Shown here: positions 22,251-32,834 of the stretch, in pieces | How the letters are laid out: the number at the start of each line of letters is the position of its first letter | How positions within the stretch are numbered: position 1 is the first letter of the stretch | The notes under the pieces: generated by a model | Told to the model about the DNA's origin: nothing | The model's input: the letters and a program-made list of their open reading frames with translations, nothing else | Database searches by the model: none | NCBI RefSeq assembly: GCF_025698545.1 | Contig: NC_068566.1 | Coordinates: forward strand, 47,657,192 to 47,721,191 | Source: Gossypium raimondii | Lineage: Eukaryota; Streptophyta; Magnoliopsida; Malvales; Malvaceae | DNA: 64,000 nt | Direction of reading: 5' to 3' | Translations under genes and position numbers: made by a program

Positions 22251-24432
22251 TCAGAAGAAACTATAATCATTATCATTGTTCATACGAATATAAAACATTA
22301 TGGCCAGTACAAAAACGAAATACGATGAAAGTTCCATTGCCAATGCGCCCCAACTGATAACTCCGGCATGTTTTAAGATAGCTGGTATAGCAATGCTTCC
22401 TATTGCAGAAGCTCCGGCCAAGAACTTTGTTGCATTCGCCCAACTGTTACATGTGTTCGTTGCAAATAACAATAGCGACAACAAGCTAACAGGAAAAGAG
22501 GATAAAAATCTTATATGATAAAGAATTTAGGGTAAAAGAAGTTACCTGTTGCCAGATTCAGATAAAAGGGAATAACCGTCAGAGCCAGCAAAGAACATCA
22601 ATGGCATTGGAAGAAGGACATACATTATTACTGCAAAGCAATGCAGCATGTTAGCATATGCTTAAATGAAGTAATATGATCAACCACTTGAAGATTGACA
22701 TGAAAATCCCTGCTTATACACACACCCTTACACATAAATGGTCAAATTCAAGTTTAGATCCCTTTATTATGCTCAAATTTCAGATTTAATCCATAGACTT
22801 TGTTTCCGATGGAGTACAACTGCAATCATATCAATTGACAATGACAAAGATATTACATCCGAACCACTCACAAGTCACAAGCAAAATCAAACATGACAAA
22901 GCACAAACCGGACATAACCTACTCGAACCAGAATAAATCTGGGCAGGACCACACGTGGTGTGATTTAAGCCAGAATAAATCTAGACAACGCCTACACATA
23001 ATTTACACAATGTGGTACTTGAACCCGGGCAAGGTTTGGGGCTCAGCTTTTGTCATCTATGCCAACTGCCAAGGCCTCATTGCCATGGACTTTAATTTGG
23101 CATAAATTGGTCCATTTACTTTTATAATGTCGTCAGTTAATCCGAAGAGCTAACAACGTTAACATTTCTGGTTAAAATACTTATTTAGATCTTTTCTTAA
23201 AAGCATCCCTTTTAACTCATCATTCATATGAAATTTTTGGCTGGAAGGAGTGCTTTTAAGAAAAATCCGTGTCAACATTTTAACCAAAATAGTTAACAAT
23301 ATCAACTATTTGGACTAAACTAATAATAATATAAAAGTAGTGTCAAATTATTCTAAATTAAAGTATAGGGACTGAGTCCAGATTTCAGTAGAGGGACAAA
23401 AACCATAATTTGACCACATAAACATCTCCATTCTCCATCATGCATTTAAGCAATAAACCAATGAGCACTTTGAAATTTTAACAAATTACAGGGTAAAGTC
23501 ACACAACAAGAAAGAAATTAACCTGGAAGAACTGTGTGGATGATAGATTTCTACATGCATAATGCATGTTATACATTACTTCATAGATTGAAAAACAAGC
23601 ATCAATCATAGGCAACCATGGAAAAAAGTTACAAAGTCGAAATTTTAAAATCTTAAACTCAGAAAAAAGAACAAAATTCATTTGAGCAAAACTAAATTTT
23701 CAATGACTAGAAACATAAAAGCATGATCATAAGCTTCACAAATTCACTTACCAGTCAACATTGGCCACCAATTATTGTACAAAGCACATGCCTAACACAT
23801 TCATACACAAGGAATCAATTCAAAAGAAACATATATAAAACAATGCAAAAGGTAGTTAATAATTATTGAAGGGAGGTCAGACTCTCTCTTGAAAGAAGTC
23901 CTTGAACTGTCATCCGCTTCGGAGCCTATAGACCCCTCAACGGAAGTATTGTCCTCGTGTCAGGGTTTTGTCCCCAGCCTCCGCGGAGAGCTGCTGTACG
24001 GTTGACGGAAAGGGGGAGTCTTGGTTGACAGAGATACGACCTGCAAGCTCACGAGAAAGGTGTTTGTAATGGGAGTATGAATCCCCGCAGGCACATTCTC
24101 CATTATAATTCACATGCTCAATACTAACACCTCTCCGGTAAGCTTGTAGGTCATATCTCCACTAACCGAGTCGCCTACTCTTTGAACCATACAGTGGCTC
24201 TCCATGGAGACTGGGGACAATACCTTTCGTTGAGGGGTCCGTTGGCTCCCAAGCGGACGACACTTCAAAGACTTCTCCCAAAAGAGAGTCCGACACCTCC
24301 CCTCAACAATAATCAACAGAGAAAACTGCTAACCAAGATTTGCAATATGACTCCGCCCGAAACTAAAATCGCCAAAACCACAAGTTTTCCGGTCTGTAAG
24401 CAGTAGTGTAAATAACCCGGTAAATCGGCCAT
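22251..24432 (-). CDS. VPS55: Vacuolar protein sorting-associated protein 55 homologue
   Basis: Small four-helix endosomal membrane protein; the yeast protein works with VPS68 in late-endosome-to-vacuole traffic. Exons: 24432-24334, 23791-23752, 22630-22546, 22443-22251, with GT-AG borders and a closed 138-residue frame. Family signatures are seen: start MADLPGYL, ACALYNNWWPML across exon 2, YVLLPMPLMFFAGSD in exon 3, SWANATKFLAGASAIGSIAI and PAILKHAGVISWGALAME in exon 4. Four hydrophobic segments result. A 5'-untranslated intron is likely: an acceptor TTTTCAG lies just before 24475 and a donor CCCG/GTAAAG near 24914. Introns 1 and 3 carry transposable elements (separate entries). The gene is head-to-head with the MAN1/Src1 gene. 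Confidence 0.93.
22739..23416. mobile_element. 678-bp terminal-inverted-repeat element in VPS55 intron 3
   Basis: The ends TGGTCAAATT and AATTTGACCA are perfect 10-bp inverted repeats that extend imperfectly inward (GTTTAGATCCCT against GTTTTTGTCCCT). The element is flanked by the direct repeat CATAAA at 22733-22738 and 23417-23422. The interior is non-coding. It makes up more than half of VPS55 intron 3. Confidence 0.7.
23863..24312. mobile_element. 450-bp fold-back element in VPS55 intron 1
   Basis: Almost the whole element is a long inverted repeat. The left arm from TTATTGAAGGGAGGT runs through GACTCTCTCTTGAAAGAAGT, CCGCTTCGGAGCC, GACCCCTCAACGGAAG and TATTGTCC. The right arm, reversed, reads TTATTGTTGAGGGGAGGT, GACTCTCTTTTGGGAGAAGT, CCGCTTGGGAGCC, GACCCCTCAACGAAAG and TATTGTCC. 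The arms are about 200 bp and meet near 24095. There is no open frame of note and no certain target duplication. It starts 20 bases from the splice donor of exon 1. Confidence 0.8.
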
Positions 24433-25510
24433 AATTGAACTCGTCTCACCTCCTATATTACCTGAAAATGTATGTATTGTCAGCAGAAAATTCAAAAGCT
24501 ACCAGCAAATTTAGAACCTAAAAAGAATGCTAATTATGGCATTTCTCCGTATACACATCAAAAGTTTTTTACCCATGAAGTTCATTTCATATATCAGAGT
24601 AAGTCCTTTTTTCATTTCTTAATACTTAAGAGCTTAAAGAAGTGGATTTTCTCATCTTACGTTAATTTCTTTTGAAGCCACACCCTTTACAAGATTTAAA
24701 AAAAAAAAAAACTCCATTTGTTAAATTCCATTAAAACCCAAGAAAGGAAATATATATATAAACATGAAATTTAAAATACCCAAAACCTGGAATCTACTAT
24801 AAACCCCCAAAAAGTTCACAATTTTCCAAAATTAGTTGATTAATGTAAAGGAGCAATGAAGTATGCAAATATAATGAATTCAGGGGAAAAAGGAATTAGA
24901 TTGAATACTTTACCGGGAGTATATGATGAAAATTTGAGGGAAATTAGGGTTTTGATTGAATTCGATTCTGCAGTGTACCCATTAGGAATATCTTAGCAGA
25001 GAAATTGGATGGTTTTTTTTTATGCAGCTACAGAACAGAGTATACTAGTTTTGTGTTAACTTGATTACAGTTATATAAAAAAGGCTAAATATACAGATTA
25101 GTCCCTAACACAAATTTTGGTCCAATGTGCGATGTAATACATCAATTTTTTATACATGAAATTTTTACAAATCATTAATACCATTATCAAATTAGTACCC
25201 TTTCACGTCGATATAATGCATTCATAAACAATTATATTGATCCAATATGGAAATAAATGTATATATACATTTTTAAAATGCATATAATTAAATCAAAATC
25301 AATGTTTTATGTATATATATGAACTAAATTCAAGTTTCATGTATATAATTGCATTAAATCAAAATTCATGTATCAAATTTGGTATTTATTCCATTTTTCT
25401 TTCATTATCTTACACAATTAAAATATATAAATATTTAAAATGTTATTAAATATCAAATAATAATAAAATAATAAAAATGAAATAATAAAATCATTAATAT
25501 TAAATTATTA
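24433..25510. promoter_or_regulatory. VPS55 leader and VPS55-MAN1 divergent region
   Basis: It contains the likely VPS55 5'-untranslated exon (about 24914-25005, minus strand) and its intron, then AT-rich DNA up to a MITE at 25511. No TATA box can be picked with confidence. Confidence 0.45.
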
Positions 25511-26048
25511 GGGTAAATTACATTTAAGGTCACTAAACTATTAGTAAGTATATGTTTTAGCTACTCAACTTCAAAAAGTTATAAAATGATCATTGAATTG
25601 TTCAAAAAATTTCATTTGACTGTTAAAATCGTTGTAATATGGTTTTCTCTGTTCACACCGTCTACACCAATTGAAAGCTCTCATTGCCCTTCTCTTCTAT
25701 AGTTCAATTTTTTTTCATGAAACAATTTTGAACGACATGAATTTGCGAAATAAAATCTAAACAAGTTTTTCTTCGATCTCTGACATTGACTGTCAGATCG
25801 ACTTAGATCTAATGTATATTCTTATACTCATTGATGAGTATTGATTCACCATACTGATCATCGAACCGCCGCTCGAACCTCGATAGCCGAAATTCTTTAA
25901 ATAAAAAACTTAACAGCCTACTTAACTTAAACAAAATCTTTCAAATAGTTCAATGACTTAAACGAAAACTTTTAAATAGTTCAGTGATGATTTTGTAACT
26001 TGTTAAAGTTAAATAACAAAAATGTAAAGTTATGGGTGTAATTTAACC
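25511..26048. mobile_element. 538-bp MITE with GGGTAAATTACA ends
   Basis: The left end GGGTAAATTACATTTAAGGT and the right end (reverse complement) GGTTAAATTACACCCATAAC are imperfect inverted repeats. They continue inward as AGTTATAAAATGATCATTGA against AGTTACAAAATCATCACTGA over roughly 90 bases. The terminal type suggests a Mutator-derived MITE. No clear target duplication remains. It sits in the divergent region about 150 bp before the MAN1/Src1 start. Confidence 0.65.
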
Positions 26049-26200
26049 AAAGTCAAATAAAGGAATTAGAGAGGCTCTGTTTTTCTTTGTTTCCTTTATT
26101 CATTCATTCCCTCCCTTTCTGTTTTTAGCAGTGAAAAATTTCAAAGGAAAAATTAACATCATTTGATATCGATCTAACCTTCAGAAAAAAGAAAAAGAAA

Positions 26201-29200
26201 ATGCCTTCAACACCCAAAGAGCGTCCAAAATCCAAGCGTAATTCATATTCAAAAAATTCTTCACTGAACTCCATACTCGAACCCCCCCAAAGCTTATTCC
26301 CTTCAAAAGGCGAGTTCTTGCGTCTCATTACCGTACTTGCAATCGCATCCGCTGTAGCTCTCTCCTGTAATTACTTCCTTACCTTCTTTACCTCCACCTC
26401 TAAACCCTTTTGTGATAGTAACTTAGACCCCATCGATTCATTCTCAGGTATAATTCTTTTATCCCCCCTTCTTTTCTGGGTATTTCTTTGTTTTTGTTTA
26501 ACTTTGCTTTCTGGGCATCTTTTATTATGATTTTGTATTCATTCTGTTTGTTTAATTTGAGTTTTGTTTGTAGTTTAGCTATGGGAACTTTTTATTGGGT
26601 TTATTGGTTCATATGAATTTGTGGGTAACTTGAGATTTTCAAGTTTTTTTTTTTGCTCATAATGTGTCAATCAATGTTCCTCTTGTATATTCTTATATGA
26701 TGGGAAAAGTCCTCGAAGTGTTGTTGCAGCTGGCCGGATCTTCAACAATGGCAGGTATTGTCTCTGGGTCGTCTTTGCTGAGAGCTGTGTATGGTTCATG
26801 TATGGAGAGTGCCTCTAGGAAACGGGTTATACGCGGGCACACGACTGCTCATCATGGGGACGTGAACCATACACGCCTCTCGGTAGAGGCGGAAGACAAA
26901 ATCTTGGCACAACCCGAGAACAATACCTACCATAATCTTTGGGTTACAGCCGGTCGGATCCTCATCAATGGCAGGTATAGTCTTTGGGTTGTCTTTGCCG
27001 AGAGTTGTGTATTGTTCATGGAGGGGGAATGCCTCGAGGCAACGTGTCATGCCTGGGCACACAGCCACCCACCAAGGGGATGTAAACTGTACACGGCTCT
27101 CAGTAGAGGCGGGAGACAAAATCTTGGCACAACTCAGGAACAATACCTATCATTGTTGGTGGTCTGACTGGCTGCTCAGCGGACAACACTCTGAAGACTT
27201 CTCTCAAAGAAGTCAGCCCTCCTCAAACACTATGTAGTTTTAGTTTTAAATTTGCTGCTCCAAAGTGATAGATTCCAACTCACAAATGTGTATTGCTACA
27301 GATTCTTGTGAGCCTTGTCCAAGTAATGGGGAATGTTATGAAGGCAATTTGGAATGTATTTATGGTTATAGAAGACATGGAAAGCTGTGTATAGAAGACC
27401 GAGATATCGATGAAACAGCTAAGAAACTTGTGTGTTATTAATATCTTACTCATTTTAGAATATTATATGCAATTTTTTGTCTTCTGATTATCATTTATGT
27501 GTTGCAGTCTGAATCCGTAGAAGCTGGCCTTTGTGAAGCTTATGCTCAAGTTTTGTGCTATGGGACTGGGACAGTTTGGGTATCTCATGATATTCGATTT
27601 CATATAATATCACATGTATAATACAGGAAATTATGTATCCTAGAAACTGTACATTACTGATGTCTATTGTTCTAAATATGTATATGTTTCAGGTTCGAGA
27701 AAATGATATTTGGAATGATTTAGACAGACACAACTTGATGCAAAATGTTGGTTCAGACCATACCACATATGTGTATATGAAAAGAAGGGCAATGGAGACA
27801 ATAGCTAAATTATTGGAGACAAGAACAAATCTACATGGGTATGCTTATCAACGTCTATTTTTATGTTTCGGCATTTCAAGATATTTAATTTACATTTCTC
27901 TTGTTTTCTTTTTACAGGTTACAGGAATTCAAGTGTCCAGATGCTCTGGCAGAGCATTACAAACCTTTGACCTGTCGTTTTCGTGAATTGGTCTCCAAGC
28001 ATTCTCTTATTATCATGTCTATTTGTGCTGGGGTAGTCCCTTCTAAAAGCTATTCTTTGAATGCTTTAGTTATAGTATCAAAATTTTGAAAGTTGTTAAC
28101 CATATTTAGCTTTATAGCTTATAGGGTGTGCAGTATTGTTCTTGAAAGTCCGTCAAAGAATGTATATTTCGGCTAGAGCAGAGGAGCTTTACAATCAGGT
28201 GCACAAATTTTTCAATGTACAGTTATAGTCAATTAACGGCTTATTTTCTGTACATGCTGCATGTCAGACTGTTTTGGATATGGTCTTTTGTATTTTGGTT
28301 TAATATGTTAATCAAAATTCTCGGCATTATTTTACCTAGTGCTCATGGACACTTTGCTGAGATAGATTCCGAATGGATGTAGTTATATAACCCTCCTCAT
28401 TGTTATATGTAGAAAATGATTGGTTAAAAACATTTCCCACTTTCATCCCTAAATCTTGAGTTAAACCATTTTTAATGTCATTCTGAAAAGTCAGGTCAAA
28501 AATGGTCTTGGATGCTTCTCATATAAACAAAGAGAAAAAAATTGGTAATGAAGGTTTCTACTTGTTAGGTCTGCGAAATGCTCGAGGAGAATGCATTGAG
28601 GTCAAAGAATGTCGATGGTGAAGGTGAATCATGGGTTGTTGCCTCATGGTTACGAGATCATCTTCTTTTGCCTAGGGAAAGAAAGGATCCTCAGTTATGG
28701 AAAAAGGTGTTTTTTCTTACTTGATTTGATTTGATTTTTCCATATTGAAGTTTGAACTGCCGGTAGATTGTAGACTTGTAGTCGAGTAATCTGTAAGGTT
28801 TTAAGAAACAATTACTTCTTTAATGTTGATATCAGCTTTCAACTTTTCTTTTCAGGTTGAGGAATTAGTGCAGGATGATTCTCGAGTAGATCGTTACCCC
28901 AAGCTCGTTAAGGGTGAATCAAAAGTGGTGTGGGAATGGCAAGGTTTGAAAATCTTTATTTGAGAAGCTTCAAAATTGCCAAAACTCATGTCTGTTGTCA
29001 TTTTATGTTTAACTGTTAGTCGGAGGAGCTTCTTGAGAACAATAAACCTACCATCTGATATTTTACTTGATGCTATCTCAGTGTTGGTACTAGCATCTTT
29101 GGAGTGACTTTTTCTGATCCTAACACATTCTTTTTAATTTCTTTGTAGTTGAAGGTTCTTTGAGCTCTTCGGGGAGGAGAAAAAAGGGGGAGGGAATCGA

Positions 29201-29768
29201 ACTAAAATCAAATGAAAGCATCAACACAAACATAAACCAATCCAGCCGCACATTGAAGACTGGTGCGCTTTTAGCACATATTGTCCATTATGCTTCATGT
29301 TCTCTTTTCAATTTGGTTTCATATTTGTCTAATGTGGTAAGAGTACCATGGAGACCCTTTTACTAAGAGTTGAATTGTATTTTGCCCCTACTAAAAAAAT
29401 GGGCAAATTAGTCTTGTCCGTTAAATTAAAGAGTAAACTGGTCCTATTAAAAGATTGATTCATTTCTACCGTTAAAAACTAGCTTTTGTACGTCAACATG
29501 ATGTACACGTGGCACACCACATGTTACTATCTGGTTATTGTGTCAGCCATGCCAGTTTTTAACAGTAGAAATAGATGAAATTTTTAATAGAAAGGACTAG
29601 TTTGCTCTTTGATCTAACATATAAGGACAAATTTACCTATTTTTTGAGTAAATGGAGGCAAAATGCAATCTAACTCATACCGGGGCTTTCATGGTACTTT
29701 TACCGTCTAATGTATATATATACACAACCAAAATGTTCATTGCAGAACCTAAAGCATTGATCTTTTGA
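26201..29768 (+). CDS. MAN1/Src1 C-terminal-domain protein (inner nuclear membrane)
   Basis: Plant protein with the Man1-Src1p C-terminal (MSC) domain found in inner nuclear membrane proteins such as yeast Heh1/Src1 and animal MAN1. Exons: 26201-26447, 27302-27429, 27508-27579, 27693-27838, 27918-28032, 28118-28198, 28569-28706, 28856-28943, 29149-29262, 29746-29768; the frame closes at 383 residues. A basic N-terminus precedes a first membrane segment (about 38-62, FLRLITVLAIASAVALSCNYF). A Cys-rich luminal part follows (CEPCPSNGECYEGNLECIYGYR and CPDALAEHYKPLTCR), then a second membrane segment (about 225-246) with LFLKVRQRMYISARAEELYN after it. A nucleoplasmic tail ends near DPQLWKKVEELVQDDSRVDRYP. 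There is no LEM domain at the N-terminus. Exon 6 begins after the first TTATAG at 28117. The tiny last exon is the least certain. Confidence 0.85.
26700..27238. mobile_element. Fold-back element with internal tandem duplication, MAN1/Src1 intron 1
   Basis: Two units of about 220 bp stand in tandem, starting GGATCTTCAACAATGGCAGG at 26736 and GGATCCTCATCAATGGCAGG at 26956. Each unit is itself a diverged inverted repeat (GGCAGGTATTGTCTCTGGG at the left, reversed GGTAGGTATTGTTCTCGGG at the right). The outer end AAGTCCTCGAAGTGTTGTTG pairs with reversed AAGTCTTCAGAGTGTTGTCC. The outer right flank resembles the VPS55 element (GAGGAGGGCTGACTTCTTTG against GAGGGGAGGTGTCGGACTCT). Frames of 89-167 residues here are by-products of GC-richer repeat DNA. 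Confidence 0.75.
29336..29704. mobile_element. 369-bp Mutator-type MITE, MAN1/Src1 intron 9
   Basis: The ends GGTAAGAGTACCATGG and CCATGGTACTTTTACC are inverted repeats, followed inward by ATTGTATTTTGCCCC and its partner GGCAAAATGCAATCT. A perfect 9-bp target duplication GTCTAATGT flanks it (29327-29335 and 29705-29713). A 9-bp duplication is characteristic of Mutator-like transposons. It lies inside the last intron of the gene. Confidence 0.88.
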
Positions 29769-30649
29769 CATGGGAATGTTCTGGAAAAATGATTAGAACA
29801 GCCTCTTTTGAACCCCTATGGTCTGAAAAGACAAGTCTAGAGCCTGGCAAAGCAGAAGCCTTTGATGACATTCGTTATAGCTTTTAAGAACAGGGTTTTT
29901 GGCAGAGTAATCAAAGGTCTAAAAGACAATGATAAACCATTTGACAGTGGATCTACAAGCATTGGGAGATTGTGTCCCTTAGCAGCAGCTGCAGACCCAC
30001 CAGGCTCTTGTAATTGTAAACCATTGAACAGTATGCAGCATACATAGCATAGCTTTTTTTGGCTCATCTGATGCGTCATACCAACAAATAGGCATATCCA
30101 AATTAAGGGATTTTGGTGTGTTCTTGTCTATGTTGTAATCTATTTCTCTTCCCTTTCATTCTTGTTTTAGACACTCAAAATCAGAGATATTGAGTCTATA
30201 GTTAAGAGATTGGATTTTTTTTCTCATTTCAGTCAATAAATTTCTTTTCTGTTTTTTCTGTCTCAAACCTAAGCACGCATCCACCTAAACTATACCATAC
30301 AGGCACAATCTGTGGAGATCGGGAATGTGGTGAATATTTTTGACCAATAGGCCAAAATTGGTCAAATGCTAAGGTTAAAATAAATTTCTGATTTAAATGG
30401 ATTTCATGGTGGTGGGATTAGTAATAATCAAATCTAAAAATTTCGTGGGCTTGGGAAAAGCAAGTCCATCTCTAAAACCCCAAAATGTGACCACCAGATT
30501 AATAGTGTGATCAATGAAACAATAAGAGCCAACGACCCAATTTCGTCTAGAGTTAAAGTCCTTTTTATAATATATTAGTGTCTGTATTTGTGCAATGCAC
30601 GGATCTATAAAATATTGTAAAAATAAGTGAATTTTTTTAATTAATTATA
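29769..30649. other. 3' flank of MAN1/Src1 gene
   Basis: Probably includes the 3' untranslated region. From 29840 to 30050 the composition is more balanced and open frames exist on both strands (29862-30047 plus, 29837-30079 minus), but neither resembles a known protein. The rest is AT-rich with no gene seen. Confidence 0.4.
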
Positions 30650-32834
30650 ATTGATGAGCTTGCCTCAGTCATCCCGATTGTAGATGGTCCAGTCCGAACA
30701 GCATTGGAAACCGGCTGCGGGGTATGTTTTTACGCATTTGCTTTCTTTTGGGGTCGGGGTTGAGGGCTAGATAGTTGTTTAGTCGTTTTCAATGCAGCTC
30801 GCTTGTTAGTATCCTTTTCTCTGTTTATCTTGTGCCGATCGTGAGCTTATGATAGAATACATATTGTCTTGGGTTTATGCATATATATGTGTGTTTGTGT
30901 TGTCATGAACCTTCATTCTCTTATATTCTATCGTCTGTCTCCATCGTATTACCCTTAATAATAGAACCGATGATAATGTAGCTAGCAAGTTGGGGTGCTT
31001 ATATGCTGAAGAGAAACATTCTGGCTATGTCATTTGCGCCTCGGGATAATCACGAAGCACAAGTGCAGTTTGCACCGGAACGACGTGTGCCTGCCGTTAT
31101 TGGTGTTCTTGGATCATCTAGAGCATTGGATATGCCTCGACGTTCTCGGTGCCTAATACCGTGGACTTCGAATGGTAAGTGGTAATTATCTAGAAGGATG
31201 TTGAGCTTCAAAACAATCCGGAAATTGATGAGCTTTCTACACGTGTACTTGTTTACTCAGATGGGATGTACTTAATGGAAGTCGATAGAGTTTGGAGGCC
31301 TGGTGGATACTGGGTTCGATTAATTGGAAGACCTATTATAAAACTTGGAAACGATCTAAGGAAGATCTCAACGCGGAACAGAGAAAGATGGAAGAGTTAG
31401 CTGAACTTGTTTGTTGGGAGAAAAAATACGAGAAGGGAGATATTGCTATTTGGTGAAAAAGAGTTTAACTATAAATCTTGTCGTAGGAAGTCTATCAATA
31501 TGTGTAAACCGAGGACGCAGAAGATGATGCATGGTGAGTTTAGTATTGTCATTGTAATTCTTTCGTTTTTGGCATTTAGGTACACGAAAATGGAAACGTG
31601 CATAACCCCGTTCCCTAAGGTTAGTAGCGCGAGCAAAGTGGCGTGCGGGAAGTTGGAGAAGTTCCCTGCTAGGCCTTTTGCTGTTGGACTCGTTGAATCT
31701 TACCAAGAAGACAATAAGCTTTCGAAGAAACACGTGAACGCTTATAAATGGATACATAAATTGATCGGTACTACGAGATATGGAAATGTGATGGACATGA
31801 ATGCAGGCCTCGGAGGATTTGCAGCAACACCCGAATCACCGAAACAGTGGGTGATGAATGTCGTGCCCACAATTGCTAAGATGTTTACGAGAGAGGTCTA
31901 ATCGGAATATATCATGACTGGTATGTCTCTTAGTAAATTTTCTCTAAAACTCAACAAACATGCATGTTGATACTATAGAGGGTAAAAGTACGTAGATGTT
32001 CCTATACTAGGAGTCAAATTGTATTTTACTCTCTCTATAAAAATGGACAGATTTGTTTTTATAGGTTAGATTAAAAAATAAGTTGAACATTCTGTTAAAA
32101 ATTTATTCCATCTATTTGTACTGCTAAAAACTAGTCTTTCACATGTATCTCATATTGATGTACATGAGCATAGTAGAAATAAATAAAATTTTTAATATAA
32201 AGAACCAATTTATTTTTGATTTAACGATAAGGACTGATTTACCCATTTTTTAAATAAAGGAGACAAAATACAATTTAATTCCTAATATAAGGACTTCCAT
32301 ATATTTTTACCTACGGTGAAGTTAGTGACCTTTTAAGGGTATTGGAATATTACTAGTAAAAACTTCGATAATGAATCCTCACAAATTTTTTTAATGACAT
32401 TTTTGGTTTCTTGTTTGTTAAAGGTGTGAAGGTTTCTCAACATACCCAAGAACATATGACCTTATTCATGCTAATGGTGTTTTTAGCTTGTAAGAAAACA
32501 AGTAAGTCGGCTTTAATCATCTTCCATGAAAGTGTTCCATTATCTATATCTCTGAACAAGTTTATACATAAATAATTATGTATATAGGTGTAAATTTGAA
32601 GACATACATTTGGAAATGGACCGGACTCTGCGGTCCGAAGGTGCTGTAATCTTCCGGGACGATGTCGATGTTATAAACAAGGTTAGCTCAATTGCTAAAG
32701 GCATGAGATGGGATATAAAGATGGTGGATGATGAAGATGAAGATGGTCCCCCTGTAACAGAGAAAATACTAGTTGCGGTTAAACAGTACTGGGTCGGTAG
32801 CAACGGAGGAAACAGTACTGTCAATGACGAATAA
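30650..32834 (+). pseudogene. Decayed PMT14-like methyltransferase (DUF248)
   Basis: Remains of a Golgi-type putative S-adenosylmethionine-dependent methyltransferase. Pieces in order: [18 protein letters not shown] before a GT donor (30670-30720); [20 protein letters not shown] and [11 protein letters not shown] (30990-31180); [19 protein letters not shown] (31260-31315); [17 protein letters not shown] (31400-31456); [20 protein letters not shown] and [20 protein letters not shown] (31600-31850); CEGFSTYPRTYDLIHANGVF (32430-32490); and [11 protein letters not shown] with [11 protein letters not shown] near the 3' end (32655-32800). The N-terminal part with the membrane anchor is absent. Frameshifts and stops break the rest, and the SAM-binding ETGCGxASWG is split. 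Introns are kept, so this is a truncated genomic copy, not a retrocopy. PMT14 is the closest family member I recall. Confidence 0.87.
31981..32311. mobile_element. Mutator-type MITE copy inside the PMT pseudogene
   Basis: It begins GGTAAAAGTACGTAGATGTT, continues CAAATTGTATTTTACTC, and ends with AATACAATTTAATTCC and ATATTTTTACC, the 369-bp family in a shortened 331-bp form. The 9-bp flanks do not match, so it is old or rearranged. Confidence 0.65.

Noticed and set aside
26664-27167. 167-residue open frame inside MAN1/Src1 intron 1, with overlapping frames of 89 and 115
   Set aside because: It is translated from the tandem fold-back element; the same phrases repeat within it and both strands are open, a property of the palindromic repeat.
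29837-30079. 80-residue minus-strand frame downstream of MAN1/Src1
   Set aside because: Both strands are open, no family resemblance was seen, and it lies in the probable 3' untranslated region.
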